A stretch of DNA of 64,000 nucleotides from Salinivirgaceae bacterium (GCA_017527435.1 JAFXQB010000022.1:1-64000), one strand, 5' to 3'. Shown: positions 52,436 to 62,296, numbered from the stretch's first letter. Notes: a model not told the origin generated them from the sequence alone. A program made the numbers and translations.

Positions 52436-54613
52436 TCAGCCCAGATATTTATCAAGCAGAGCCAGCATCTTATTAACCTTTATTGGCTTGGCTATAAAGT
52501 CGTTGCAGCCGGCATTTATGGCTTTAACCACATCGGCGTACATTGCGTAGGCTGTCTGCGCGATAATCGGCACTTTGGTGTTGAATGTGCGAATCTGCTG
52601 AGCAACCGCATACCCGTCCATGTCTGGCAGTTGTATATCCATGAGTATCAAGTCGATATCCGTATTGTTACGGACATACTCAACAGCTTGCTGTCCATCG
52701 ACTGAACGTGAAAGATGTATTACGCCCTGAAGCTTCAGCATCGCTTCAATAAGAACATAATTGGCGTCGGTGTCTTCAACTACGTGAATTTTCTTTCTTG
52801 CCCACTTGCTGTTCTTTGTGTCGGACTTAACATTAGGCTGCATAATACCTATCGGATGTGTAAAGAAGAACTGCGCCCCTTTTCCTTCCGAATAGCACCA
52901 GATGCGGCCTTTAAGGTGTTCAACACACTTGCGCGCGGTGCTCAGACCCAAACCGGAATGATCGTTCTTGCCAATTGTGCAGAACGGCTCAAAGATTTTT
53001 TCCTGCATGTCAGACTTGATTCCGCAACCATTGTCTTTCATAAAGAAAACAACCTCGTTGTTGTCGGAAGTGCCGAATCCGATGTGTATTTCAGTAACAC
53101 CTTCTGATTCAACGGCATTGTCAAGCAAGCAATTGAATATGGTGTTTAAAATATGCGGGTCGGTGTATATTTTAATTGTATCGTCGGGAAAATCAAGAAT
53201 CAGAGTGATTCCCAGTTCCGACAATTCAGCTGTCTTTTTCAAATGATAATCAGTCAGCATTTGAATGACATCGACAGTTGTCCGTTCGAGTTTCTGAAGG
53301 CGCGCGCCAATGCCAGTCCACTCGGCAATGCGCGTTATTGACGTGAACAAAGAAGTGTTTTTCAGCTCGGGACAGGTCTCTATCAACTTCACACCCAACA
53401 GTTTAATGTTGGACGCGATGCTGCTGTTGCTCTCAATCATCCGTTGCTTCTCTTTGTTGAGCTCTACTTCGAACTCTTTTATCTGGGTGATATCGCGCGA
53501 CACGTTGAGCACGGTGTTCACCGAGCCATCGTTCGCCATTTCAGGCACCATGCTGGCCTGGAAAATGCGCTGCTTGCCATCGACATTCATCCGGAACTCA
53601 AATTTGAGTTTGCGCCCGGTGCGGAACACTTCAAGGTGCATCTCTTCAATAAACGATGCCATATTTTGGTCGAGCTCGATATCCATTGTGTTGCGCCCGA
53701 TGAATTTCTCGGCCGGAATCTTCGTGATTTCTTCGATGGCGCGGTTCACATAGGCGTAAGTCAGATTGCGGTTGTAACGCGTGATGATGTCGGGGCTGTT
53801 GTCAGCCAGCATTCTGAACTCTTCCTGGCTCTTGATAAGCGCCCGCTCGGTGAGTTTCTGCGCGGTGATGTCGGTAATAACATTGTACGAGATGGTTTCG
53901 CCAATCTGCGTCTTTGTCATTGAGAATACGCATTTGATACACTTTTCCTGACCGGTCCGATTCAGAATCCACACTTCGGTGCTGAAAAAGTTAGGGTTTG
54001 TTTTTTTCTGCTCTTCCATCAGCCGTTGCACACGCTCACGTTCATAATCGCATATAAGCGACAGCGGCGATGTTGTTTTGAGCTGTTCTTTGCTATACCC
54101 TGTGATTTTGGTACTGGCAGTGTTGGCAAATGTCAGTTTGCCGTTCTCGTAAATCATTATGCCATCGGTGATGTTCTCGGCCATCATCAGAAAGCGGAAC
54201 TCGCTGTGGCGCAGAGCACTGAGAATTTTGGTCAGATTGCCGGCGTTCTGCTGGAAAGCTGTCAGATATGTCTGTCCGTCGGCCGAACGCATTTTGTAGA
54301 GCGTTATTTCCGACGATATTTCGGGCTCGATGAGTGGAACAATCTGTGTTACGTAAGTGACACCTTCCGGTCCGATTTCTGAATCTATATATTGCTGAAT
54401 ATCAGCGTCAGACTTAAATAAGCCAATTTCTAACGGCGATAGCGAATGGTAGCCGTCGTCAGTGCATTTAAGCAATTCGCACGCGCTGCGATTTATTCTG
54501 TGAAACGTCAGATTGCTGCCATCGACTTTCATTACAAAAATCGGCTGCGGACTGCGTACAAACCAATTGTTACAGTCGATGGCATTGTTTATGTCAAACC
54601 GAATGTCTTCCAT
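52436..54613 (-). CDS. cytosolic PAS hybrid sensor kinase lacking a recognisable H-box
   Basis: 725 residues without membrane segments. Three PAS-like domains occupy ~20-130, ~150-270 and ~275-395 (e.g. MMAENITDGIMIYENGKLTFAN). A helical region follows in which the expected His phospho-acceptor motif (HEIRTPL-like) is missing; the equivalent region reads SNSSIASNIKLLGVKLIE. The HATPase is intact (FNCLLDNAVES, MKDNGCGIKSDMQEKIFEPF, HSGLGLSTARKC). A C-terminal receiver has VVEDTDANYVLIE, acceptor Asp in ILMDIQLPDMDG, TAYAM and KPI. Start ATG 54613; a GTG at 54661 is possible. It may be a sensor that works by another mechanism. Divergent from the LTA-synthase-like gene. Confidence 0.85.
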   Translation of the reverse strand: MEDIRFDINNAIDCNNWFVRSPQPIFVMKVDGSNLTFHRINRSACELLKCTDDGYHSLSPLEIGLFKSDADIQQYIDSEIGPEGVTYVTQIVPLIEPEISSEITLYKMRSADGQTYLTAFQQNAGNLTKILSALRHSEFRFLMMAENITDGIMIYENGKLTFANTASTKITGYSKEQLKTTSPLSLICDYERERVQRLMEEQKKTNPNFFSTEVWILNRTGQEKCIKCVFSMTKTQIGETISYNVITDITAQKLTERALIKSQEEFRMLADNSPDIITRYNRNLTYAYVNRAIEEITKIPAEKFIGRNTMDIELDQNMASFIEEMHLEVFRTGRKLKFEFRMNVDGKQRIFQASMVPEMANDGSVNTVLNVSRDITQIKEFEVELNKEKQRMIESNSSIASNIKLLGVKLIETCPELKNTSLFTSITRIAEWTGIGARLQKLERTTVDVIQMLTDYHLKKTAELSELGITLILDFPDDTIKIYTDPHILNTIFNCLLDNAVESEGVTEIHIGFGTSDNNEVVFFMKDNGCGIKSDMQEKIFEPFCTIGKNDHSGLGLSTARKCVEHLKGRIWCYSEGKGAQFFFTHPIGIMQPNVKSDTKNSKWARKKIHVVEDTDANYVLIEAMLKLQGVIHLSRSVDGQQAVEYVRNNTDIDLILMDIQLPDMDGYAVAQQIRTFNTKVPIIAQTAYAMYADVVKAINAGCNDFIAKPIKVNKMLALLDKYLG

Positions 54614-54708
54614 ACTCGAAAAGTGAAACCTAAATATATTGCTTTTTTCGTTACTTGTCACAATTTTCTTTTGTTATTTTCGCCAACCGCGTAAAAAGCG
54701 CAAAAACT

Positions 54709-56529
54709 ATGTTGCAACGATTATTGTCAATAGCGAAATACTATCTTTTCTGGATTGCTTTTTTTGTGGTAATCCGCTTGTTTTTTGTCATTTACAACAT
54801 CAGACTCACATCGGGGCTCGACTTTGGCACTGTTTTGGGAACGTTCGGCCACGGGCTAAAGCTCGACTTGTCGATGGGCGGCTACCTGGTTGGGGTTATG
54901 CTTCTTGTGATGATGCTGACCTTCTGGTGTAAGGGCCGCGTGACGGCGGCCATTGCGAATCCGGTGGCAATCTGCTTTATTGTAATTTTCTCGTTAATAG
55001 GCATTTGCGACTGTGAGCTTTACCGAAATTGGGGCTTCCGTATGGATTGCACAGTACTCGCCTACCTGAAAACACCCAAAGAAGCCGCCGCATCGACGCC
55101 TATATGGCTCACCGCCCTTTTTATGGTGTGGATTGCCGCATTTGCGTGGGGTTGCATTAAAATTTATATCAAACTGATTGGCAAGCCATTGCGACAGCTA
55201 GAGCCCGCTCGGTGGTACACCTTGCCGGTGCTGATGTTTGTGTCGGCGCTGTGCGTCATTCCAATCCGCGGCGGCGTGGGCATCGCCCCCATCCGCACTG
55301 GAACGGTTTATTTCAGCAGCCACCCCTACGCCAATCACGCGGCGGTAAACGTGCAGTGGAATTTCTGCAACTCGCTGCGCTACATCAACAACGCGCGCAC
55401 ACCAAACTTTATGCCGCAAGCCAAAGCCGACAGCCTGACCGCTCAAATGCTGAAAAGCGGCAATGAGCGTGTTAATCTTCTTAAAACCAACCGCCCAAAT
55501 ATTCTGATAATGGTGATGGAAAGCTTCACGGCGAAGGCTGTGGGCTGCGTGGGCGGAATGCTGGGCGTGACGCCGAATCTCGACAGCCTGGCTCGCACCG
55601 GCGTGTTGTTCAGCAACTGCTACGCCAACGGCGACCGGTCCGACAAGGGGCTCATCTGCATTTTGAGCGGCTATCCGGCACAACCCACCACATCTATCGT
55701 CAAACTGACCGAAAAGGCGCAGAAACTGCCGCACCTGAGCCACAAACTGCACACCGAAGGTTACCAATCGTCGTTCTACTATGGTGGTGACATTGATTTT
55801 GCAAATCTCAAATCGTACTTTATAACAGGCAATTACGGCCGAATGGTGACGATGGACGAATTCAGCCGCCGCGATATGAACTCGAAATGGGGCGCCCACG
55901 ACCACGTGGTGCTCGACCGCTGGCACAGCGACATTTGCGCAATGCAGCCTCCGTTTTTCAGCGCGCTGTTCACACTCAGCAGCCACGAGCCGTTTGAAGT
56001 ACCGCACACAAGCCAGTTCAATGGTTCTGACGAAGAAAGCCTGTTCCTGAACTCGGTGCACTACACCGACAGCTGCATTGGCGATTTTGTGCGCCGCGCG
56101 TCGGCTGAGCCCTGGTGGGACAGCACTCTAATGATTCTGGTTGCCGACCACGGAAGCCGCCACCCCGGCGCTTCACCCATCCACGTGCCCGAGAAGTTCC
56201 ACATTCCGATGATTTGGCTTGGCGGCGCACTCAACCAAACCGACACCGTCATCAGCAAAGTACTGAACCAAAGTGACATACCCACACTCATCTGCGACCA
56301 GCTCGGCATCAGCAACAGCGAATTCACCTTTGGCAAGGACGTGCTGTCCGGAAGCCCCGAGTTCGCCATCTACGCCTACAACAACGGCTATGGTTTTGTA
56401 ACTGAAAACGAACAATTTACATACGATTTAGAATCATCGAAACTGTCGGATTCCGAAGTTTGCGACTCGATTGTTATGCAAAGTCAGGCTTTTTTGCAAA
56501 CTTTGCTGCACGATTTCAATCAAAAGTGA
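54709..56529 (+). CDS. LTA synthase family membrane sulfatase/phosphoglycerol transferase
   Basis: A 606-residue protein with five hydrophobic segments in the first ~175 residues, then an extracytoplasmic sulfatase-fold domain. Catalytic features: NILIMVMESFTAKAVG (metal-binding Glu), TPNLDSLARTGVLFSNCYANG with DRSDKGLICILSGYPAQP (the Thr/Ser nucleophile region), WGAHDHVVLDRW, and LVADHGSRHP (metal Asp-His). In Gram-negatives such enzymes transfer phosphoglycerol or phosphoethanolamine to envelope glycans or lipids; the acceptor is unknown. One base separates it from the following MFS gene, so they form an operon. Confidence 0.9.
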   Translation: MLQRLLSIAKYYLFWIAFFVVIRLFFVIYNIRLTSGLDFGTVLGTFGHGLKLDLSMGGYLVGVMLLVMMLTFWCKGRVTAAIANPVAICFIVIFSLIGICDCELYRNWGFRMDCTVLAYLKTPKEAAASTPIWLTALFMVWIAAFAWGCIKIYIKLIGKPLRQLEPARWYTLPVLMFVSALCVIPIRGGVGIAPIRTGTVYFSSHPYANHAAVNVQWNFCNSLRYINNARTPNFMPQAKADSLTAQMLKSGNERVNLLKTNRPNILIMVMESFTAKAVGCVGGMLGVTPNLDSLARTGVLFSNCYANGDRSDKGLICILSGYPAQPTTSIVKLTEKAQKLPHLSHKLHTEGYQSSFYYGGDIDFANLKSYFITGNYGRMVTMDEFSRRDMNSKWGAHDHVVLDRWHSDICAMQPPFFSALFTLSSHEPFEVPHTSQFNGSDEESLFLNSVHYTDSCIGDFVRRASAEPWWDSTLMILVADHGSRHPGASPIHVPEKFHIPMIWLGGALNQTDTVISKVLNQSDIPTLICDQLGISNSEFTFGKDVLSGSPEFAIYAYNNGYGFVTENEQFTYDLESSKLSDSEVCDSIVMQSQAFLQTLLHDFNQK

Positions 56530-56530
56530 T

Positions 56531-57838
56531 ATGATTGAGAAGAACAACCGGAGGGTCATAAACGCTTGGTGCTCATACGATATAGCCAATTCTGTCTATA
56601 GCCTGATTGTAGCGTCAGCGTTGTTTCCCATTTATTATGAGCGGGTTACCATAGATGCCTTTGCCAATGGTATGGTGAGCATTTTCGGGCACAGCATCAA
56701 AAACACCGTTCTCTACGACTACTCAATTGCCATCGGCTATGCCATAATTATTCTTATAACGCCTTTATTATCAGGCATTGCCGATATGGGCGGCTACCGC
56801 AAGCGCTTTATGGTGATGTTCACCGCAATTGGTGCGGCAGCCTGCTCGGGGCTCTACTATTTCACTGGCGGCAATATTGGTTTCGGCCTGATGATGACCA
56901 TCTTAGCCGTCATCGGCTGGGCCGGCGCAACTGTCTATTACAACTCGTTTCTGCCGATAATCGCCACGCCGCGCCTGCACAACATTGTGAGCGCAAAAGG
57001 TTTTGCCTGGGGCTACCTTGGCAGTATGATTCTGTTCATTTTCAGCGTGATAATGATTTACACGTGGTATTTCTGGGGCTTTGGCAGCGAAGATGCAGCC
57101 TACCGGTTCTCGTTTCTGCTGGTGGGCATCTGGTGGATTGGAATTGCGCTGTTCTCGTTCCGCTATCTAACTGAGTTTAAAGCAAAAACAAAAATTGACA
57201 CAGATATCCTTTCGAAAGGATTCAAAGAGATTGCCTCTGTTGCCAAAAACCTTTTCCATCAGCAGGTTATGAATTTTTTTCTGGTGTCGTTCCTGTTCCT
57301 GAGTATGGGCGTGCAGACCATTCTGCTGGTAGCCACGCTGTTTGGCAGCGCCGAACTGCATATCGGCACCATCGAGCTGATTGTGGTGATTCTGCTCATT
57401 CAGTTTCTGGCGATGTTCGGCTCGGTTGTATTTGCAAGAGTTTCAAACCGATACGGCAACTTCACATCGCTTCTGGTGATGCTTGTCATTTGGATTGTAA
57501 TCTGCGTGACCGGCTATTTCATTCAGAACGCCGTGCAGTTCTACATTCTGGCCACGTTCCTGGGCTTTGTGATGGGCGGCATTCAGTCGCAGGCGCGCTC
57601 AACCTATGCAATGCTCATCCCGTCTGACACCACCGACACCGCGTCGTACTTCACCTTCTATGACATCACTGAAAAAATCGGCATTGTCATTGGGATGTTC
57701 GGATTTGGCTTCATTGAGCAGATTTCCGGCTCAATGCGCAACAGCGTGGCACTCCTCTCCGTCTTCTTCCTGATTGCCTTTGCGGCGATGGCTTTTGCTG
57801 CCGGGAAACGGAAACTTCTGGCTGAAAATTTCGAGTAA
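56531..57838 (+). CDS. MFS transporter of the UMF1/Atg22-like family
   Basis: A 435-residue protein with about 12 hydrophobic segments. The N-terminus NAWCSYDIANSVYSLIVASALFPIYY is the diagnostic W-x-x-YDxANS motif of the UMF1 (Atg22-like) group, and GIADMGGYRKRFMVMF is the loop 2-3 motif; GGIQSQARSTYAMLIP near the end is also typical. The substrate is unknown; yeast Atg22 exports amino acids from the vacuole. ATG 56531 follows the previous stop after one base. Confidence 0.88.
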   Translation: MIEKNNRRVINAWCSYDIANSVYSLIVASALFPIYYERVTIDAFANGMVSIFGHSIKNTVLYDYSIAIGYAIIILITPLLSGIADMGGYRKRFMVMFTAIGAAACSGLYYFTGGNIGFGLMMTILAVIGWAGATVYYNSFLPIIATPRLHNIVSAKGFAWGYLGSMILFIFSVIMIYTWYFWGFGSEDAAYRFSFLLVGIWWIGIALFSFRYLTEFKAKTKIDTDILSKGFKEIASVAKNLFHQQVMNFFLVSFLFLSMGVQTILLVATLFGSAELHIGTIELIVVILLIQFLAMFGSVVFARVSNRYGNFTSLLVMLVIWIVICVTGYFIQNAVQFYILATFLGFVMGGIQSQARSTYAMLIPSDTTDTASYFTFYDITEKIGIVIGMFGFGFIEQISGSMRNSVALLSVFFLIAFAAMAFAAGKRKLLAENFE

Positions 57839-57843
57839 AAAAA

Positions 57844-57886
57844 GGCCACCCCCAAGGGCGGCCCCTTAATGCGTCTTGACGCATTT
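57844..57886. terminator. tandem hairpins between convergent genes
   Basis: GGCC-ACCC..GGGC-GGCC (57844-57862) with A-run upstream, and AATGCGTC-TT-GACGCATT (57869-57886) followed by TTA. They probably serve both directions. Confidence 0.6.
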
Positions 57887-57901
57887 TATGTGAAAACAAT
57901 A

Positions 57902-59908
57902 TTACAATCCTAGTTTAAACACCACAATGTCAGAATCGGCGTAGGTGGCGCTCACCCAGACTGAATTGTCAGCGGCAGATGCTGCCAAGCCGTTGAATGC
58001 CACCTGTTTCGAGCCATAGAATGTTTTGGCGAAGACTACCTTGCCGCTTGCGTCAATCTTAACAAGAACCATAGCGTTGCCGAATGTTCCACCGCTCACA
58101 ACCGAGCCATCGGGCATGGTGCAGCTTTGAGTGAAGCTGCCGTCGGCTGGCAAAGCAAAGCTGGCTTCCCAGAGTTTCTTGCCGGCACCGTCGAAGGCTA
58201 TGGCACAACCCTGTCCGCCTTTGGTTCCGGTGTATATGGTCTTACCGTTGACGATTGCGGCAGACGAGAGTTTGCTTCCTTCATCGGCCATAAAATCCCA
58301 CTTGATGTAACCCAACTCGTCAATCTGCATCACCCAGTTGCCGTTGAAGGCAATGCTGCATACATGACCGTCAGATGCAAGCGATGTAACCTTGTTGCCC
58401 GGCGCATAGGTACGTGTCCAGAGTTTGCGGCCCTGGGCGTTGAGTTTGGTGATTAGCGGTGTCGGCAGAGCGGTGTCGGCAGACTGCAGATAACCGCCAA
58501 GCAGCGAGCGACCATCTTCATAAACCACCATCGACAGCACTTCGTTGCCTTCAAATTTGGCGTTGCATACATTCTTGCCTTGTGGATTCATCTTGAAGAA
58601 CCACGACTGGCCAAGCACGTTGTCTTTGATGGCGTTGGTGAGTCCGGCGGCAAACAATGCGCCTGCCTTGTCGATGAAGGCGGTGTTCACACGGTCGTCG
58701 AAATCGTTGCCCAGGATGTCGTTCTTAATCATCTTGCCTGTGGCATCGAGTTTAATCATCCACACATCATCCATATCATCGTTGAGCGACGGCGTGTTTG
58801 CAATAACCAGCAGAGATCCGTCAGTGTAGGTTGCAATTGCACCACCATAGTCGCGTGCCTGTTTGTTGTCGAATCCGCGGATTACCTTGTAGTTTTCCAT
58901 CGGCAGATCGGCAGCGATTGACTGCCCCAGAGCGGCAGATTTAAGGTTGAATATGTCGATAAACATCTCTCCTTCAGGATATTGCGACACAAATTTGTTA
59001 TAAGCTTCAATACTGTTGACCGATTTTGCCCATTCGAACAACAGCTGGCGTTTCATTACCTTGGCATCGGGCATTTTGGGCGAGTTCGGATACTGTTCCA
59101 TAAACTGCTCAATTGCTTCGAGCGTATGCTTTTTGGCAGCTTCGTCGAACGCCAAAATACCCAATTTCTTTTTGGCTTCTTCGTATTGGAGTGCGTCGGG
59201 ATAATTATCGACAAAGCTCTTGTAAGCTGCAAACGTGTTGGCTTCCTGTGTCTGTTTGTATGCCAATGCGTTACGCTCATCGGTGGCGATTTTCACTTGC
59301 GCAGCATCGGGGTACTTGCCCAGGAAGTAGTTGAAAGCGTCAACAGATCCGGCGTTCTCAGCCTTGCGGAACTCAATGTAGTTGCGGATGTGAACCACAT
59401 TGGCATAATACTTCGAGTCGGGAAACTCTTCAAGGAATTTCTCGGCGTATTGCAGATTGTTCTCTTCACGGACAAACTTTATCAGCTTCTCTTCCACCGC
59501 TTTACGCTCAATTTCCATATTCTTGTCGACTGGTTTTCCGCGACGTTCAAGTTTCTGAGCAGTAAAATATGTGTCGAGCACTTTTTTGTCATCGGGTGTG
59601 AATGTCGACATTCCTGCATCGGCTTTCTTAAAATAGTGCCAACTGCGGAAATAGTCTTTCTGCGAGTAGGCGTCGTACGACAGTACAATGGCCATACCCA
59701 TGTTTGCCATGGCGTTGCTGGCATCTTTGGCCAGAATCTTCTCGAGTATGGCGCGCGCCTTGTTCATGTTGTTGTCGACATCGGGCTGGCGGTCTTTAGC
59801 CTTCACGCCGGCAACAATGTCTTCGAAAGCCTTGTCGGGCTTTTGTGCCAATGCCGGCAGAGCAACTGCCGCCGACAATAATATTGTAAATATAAAACGT
59901 TTGTTCAT
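57902..59908 (-). CDS. periplasmic TPR plus beta-propeller protein
   Basis: A 668-residue protein: signal peptide (RFIFTILLSAAVALPALAQ), helical repeat half (~25-330) with units like FAAYKSFVDNYPDALQYEEA and EAIEQFMEQYPNSPKMPDAK, then a beta-propeller half (~340-668) with recurring blades such as DDVWMIKLDATGKMIKND, SWFFKMNPQGKNV, PLITKLNAQGRKLWTRTY and MVLVKIDASGKVVFAKTF. Blades have the PQQ/WD-type W/KLD..G motif. The TPR-propeller combination recalls PorE of the type IX secretion system, but the OmpA part is on the adjacent gene. Eleven bases from the 59920 gene; operon. Function unproven. Confidence 0.8.
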   Translation of the reverse strand: MNKRFIFTILLSAAVALPALAQKPDKAFEDIVAGVKAKDRQPDVDNNMNKARAILEKILAKDASNAMANMGMAIVLSYDAYSQKDYFRSWHYFKKADAGMSTFTPDDKKVLDTYFTAQKLERRGKPVDKNMEIERKAVEEKLIKFVREENNLQYAEKFLEEFPDSKYYANVVHIRNYIEFRKAENAGSVDAFNYFLGKYPDAAQVKIATDERNALAYKQTQEANTFAAYKSFVDNYPDALQYEEAKKKLGILAFDEAAKKHTLEAIEQFMEQYPNSPKMPDAKVMKRQLLFEWAKSVNSIEAYNKFVSQYPEGEMFIDIFNLKSAALGQSIAADLPMENYKVIRGFDNKQARDYGGAIATYTDGSLLVIANTPSLNDDMDDVWMIKLDATGKMIKNDILGNDFDDRVNTAFIDKAGALFAAGLTNAIKDNVLGQSWFFKMNPQGKNVCNAKFEGNEVLSMVVYEDGRSLLGGYLQSADTALPTPLITKLNAQGRKLWTRTYAPGNKVTSLASDGHVCSIAFNGNWVMQIDELGYIKWDFMADEGSKLSSAAIVNGKTIYTGTKGGQGCAIAFDGAGKKLWEASFALPADGSFTQSCTMPDGSVVSGGTFGNAMVLVKIDASGKVVFAKTFYGSKQVAFNGLAASAADNSVWVSATYADSDIVVFKLGL

Positions 59909-59919
59909 AGTCAGTTAGA

Positions 59920-61314
59920 TTACTTCTTTAAAACAAAAAATTCAACTCTGCGGTTATTGCTCTTGCCCTGCTCGGTCAGATTGGTGTCGATGGGGCGTGT
60001 TTTGCCGTAACCTTTTGCCTGCAGCATATTGGGACTTATTCCTTTCGATACCAAATAGTTGACAACGGCTTGAGCGCGTGCCTGACTCAGTTTCTGATTC
60101 ACTTCGTCGGACCCCACATTATCAGTGTGGCCGCTGATTTCTATCTGACTAACAGTGCCTTCGGCCAGGAATGCCGCCACTTTGTCAAGTTCTGCATTCG
60201 ACTGCGGAAGCAGCGTGCTTTTACCGGTCTCGAAGAAAATGTTGTTCAAGATGAGCGCCGAGCCTTCTTCAATATTGCGCAAACCATCAGTGAACGGGTC
60301 TTCAGGGATCTCAGGCTGAACAAAAACCACTTTGCCACTATTGCGGCAGTTGTTTTTGTCAGTTACTTTATATGTATAGGTGCCGGCCGGCAGATTGGTA
60401 AGCTTCTGCCCTGTCGCGCCATTCGACCATTTAACGTCATAAGGCGGTGTTCCGCCCGAAATGCCAAGGCTGATGACACCGTCGTCAACAATGCGCTGGA
60501 TTTTGCCCGTTACAGGGTCAAGACCGCCTGTGTAGACCGAATCGACAATCACAGTCTCAAGACCTTTCGGCACGCAAGCGCACACATCGCAGTCGGTTAG
60601 CGGACGTATTTCGAAATCGTCGAAGAAATAATAGGCATACTTCTTACCTTTCTTGTTCTGCACGTCCTTACCGGTCACTACATAGTTGGTGTTCTCATAA
60701 TTCTTGAAATTGCCGACGGTAAAGAACATTTCATTGCCCGAAGCGGTATAGAGCATACAATAGTGCTTCCACTCTTCGGTGTTGTCAAGGAAAAGTCCCG
60801 ACTCATTGTTCAGTTGTCCGTTGTAGTTCAGATAGGTGGTGTTGCCGTTGGCTATCTTCTCTTGCGAGAAGTATATGCTCAATTGGTCAACAGCAAACAT
60901 TGAGCCGTTGGCCAGTTTGTACCAGAACGACACGCAGTAAACCTGACCTGACTTCATCGGTGTTTTCAGTTCGCCCTGAATGTACTCACGGTAATCGCGG
61001 TCAGAACCTGTCAGGATTGCACCCATATAGCCTTTTCCGCTATGCGGCTGGCTGTAGCCGGCAAAGTTGTCGGGCACCTTTACATCACCGGTGCTGCATT
61101 TGTTGAAATAGTCTGGCGTGGTGTACGACGGGTAGGTCCAGTGCGGAATCAGCCGGTGCGACTTGTCGTTGTAAATGTAGCCTTCAGGGCACTTCTCATA
61201 CTGTTCGAAACTCGGATTGAACACCATATTGGTCTCATCTTCAACTTCTTGTGCCGTTAGAAGTGCCGGACACACACACAAGATTCCGAGTAATTTGACA
61301 AATTTTTTGTTCAT
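59920..61314 (-). CDS. OmpA-family outer-membrane protein with jelly-roll and SprB-type repeat
   Basis: A 464-residue protein with a signal peptide (LLGILCVCPALLTAQ), a beta-sandwich domain (~30-235, MVFNPSFEQYEKCPEGY... typical of Bacteroidetes lectin-like domains with conserved Cys), a short Cys-rich linker (DCDVCACVPKG), one SprB-type repeat (SGGTPPYDVKWSNGATGQKL, then LPAGTYTYKVTD), and a C-terminal OmpA domain with peptidoglycan-binding IEISGHTDNVGSDEVNQKLS and RAQAVVNYLVSKGI, and NRRVEFFVLKK. It anchors to peptidoglycan and the outer membrane. First gene of a two-gene operon with the TPR-propeller protein. ATG 61314. Confidence 0.88.
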   Translation of the reverse strand: MNKKFVKLLGILCVCPALLTAQEVEDETNMVFNPSFEQYEKCPEGYIYNDKSHRLIPHWTYPSYTTPDYFNKCSTGDVKVPDNFAGYSQPHSGKGYMGAILTGSDRDYREYIQGELKTPMKSGQVYCVSFWYKLANGSMFAVDQLSIYFSQEKIANGNTTYLNYNGQLNNESGLFLDNTEEWKHYCMLYTASGNEMFFTVGNFKNYENTNYVVTGKDVQNKKGKKYAYYFFDDFEIRPLTDCDVCACVPKGLETVIVDSVYTGGLDPVTGKIQRIVDDGVISLGISGGTPPYDVKWSNGATGQKLTNLPAGTYTYKVTDKNNCRNSGKVVFVQPEIPEDPFTDGLRNIEEGSALILNNIFFETGKSTLLPQSNAELDKVAAFLAEGTVSQIEISGHTDNVGSDEVNQKLSQARAQAVVNYLVSKGISPNMLQAKGYGKTRPIDTNLTEQGKSNNRRVEFFVLKK

Positions 61315-61498
61315 CGGTATTATCATTTATTTCGATTCAAAAAAGTGGGCTCAAGATACACAAAAACGCATTGCAATTATCATTTTTCATTCACATAAAA
61401 CTAACAATTCGCATCAGCGCGACACTTGTTAAACAATAGATTCCGAAAGGTTATGAACAAATTATGAATTGGTTGAGTGCTGACCGCTGAAGGCTTCC

Positions 61499-61529
61499 TT
61501 TGTCAGAGTGCGAAATTCATTTACTTTTG
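61499..61529 (+). promoter_or_regulatory. consensus promoter of the HAD gene
   Basis: TTTG (61499-61502), 19-base spacer, TACTTTTG (61522-61529); 20 bases before the ATG at 61549, so the leader is very short. Confidence 0.75.
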
Positions 61530-61548
61530 CGGCCGCAATTTTAGTTCG

Positions 61549-62271
61549 ATGATACAGACTGCCATACGTAACTATCTGTCGGCCACAGGACATACAACGC
61601 TGAATATCAAGGCTGTCATGTTCGATATGGACGGCGTCATCTTCAACAGCATGCCACTGCACGCCAAAGCGTGGGTAAAAGCTTTCGCCGAATGCGGAAT
61701 AAAATTCTCTGGATATCAGGTATATCTTAACGAAGGACGCACTGGCGCATCAACCATCGACGAAGAATTTCTGAAGGCCTTTGGCCGCCACAGCACCACC
61801 GACGAACAACGTGAAATCTACCATATCAAGAGCGGTTTTTTCCGTCAGATGCCTGCCCCCGAGCTCATTAGCAACATCACTGATGTGGTTGATTTTCTTA
61901 CCAAGAACAATATCTCAAGAACCATTGTCACCGGTTCTGGTGAGAGCACGACACTCGACCGTGTCGAAAAACTATTCAACGGGCAATTCCGCCGCGAACT
62001 GATGGTTACAGCACACGATGTCACATATGGCAAACCCAACCCCGAGCCATATTTGATGGGCTTACGCAAACTCGGCGTGGCGCCAAACGAAGCCTTGGTT
62101 GTGGAAAACGCGCCACTCGGTGTAATGGCGGGTGTAGCAGCCGGCGTGTTCACTGTTGCTGTAAACACAGGCATTCTTGCAAAATCAGACCTGACTGCAG
62201 CTGGAGCTAACATTGTGTTCGACAATATGTTACAACTGCTTGACGCACTGCCGTTGCTGACAAAAAACTGA
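61549..62271 (+). CDS. HAD-family phosphatase, beta-phosphoglucomutase-like
   Basis: A 240-residue haloacid-dehalogenase-like hydrolase. Motif I VMFDMDGVIFNS (nucleophile Asp and acid/base Asp), cap domain ~35-110 (LHAKAWVKAFAECGIKFS), motif II TIVTGSG, motif III Lys in TYGKPNPEPYLMGLRKLG and motif IV ALVVENAPLGVMAGVAAG (Glu in place of the more usual second Asp, as in many of the beta-PGM group). It acts on a sugar phosphate or similar. ATG 61549 is fixed by the promoter; longer frame to 61477 covers the promoter. Confidence 0.9.
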   Translation: MIQTAIRNYLSATGHTTLNIKAVMFDMDGVIFNSMPLHAKAWVKAFAECGIKFSGYQVYLNEGRTGASTIDEEFLKAFGRHSTTDEQREIYHIKSGFFRQMPAPELISNITDVVDFLTKNNISRTIVTGSGESTTLDRVEKLFNGQFRRELMVTAHDVTYGKPNPEPYLMGLRKLGVAPNEALVVENAPLGVMAGVAAGVFTVAVNTGILAKSDLTAAGANIVFDNMLQLLDALPLLTKN

Positions 62272-62296
62272 ATTGGCGCAAAAATCTCACCGAAAA

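Noticed and set aside
55198..56061. 287-residue minus-strand frame opposite the LTA-synthase-like gene
   Set aside because: Antisense shadow of a protein with clear catalytic motifs.
54709..56529. true lipoteichoic acid synthase
   Set aside because: The organism is Gram-negative; only the fold is shared, so a different acceptor is expected.
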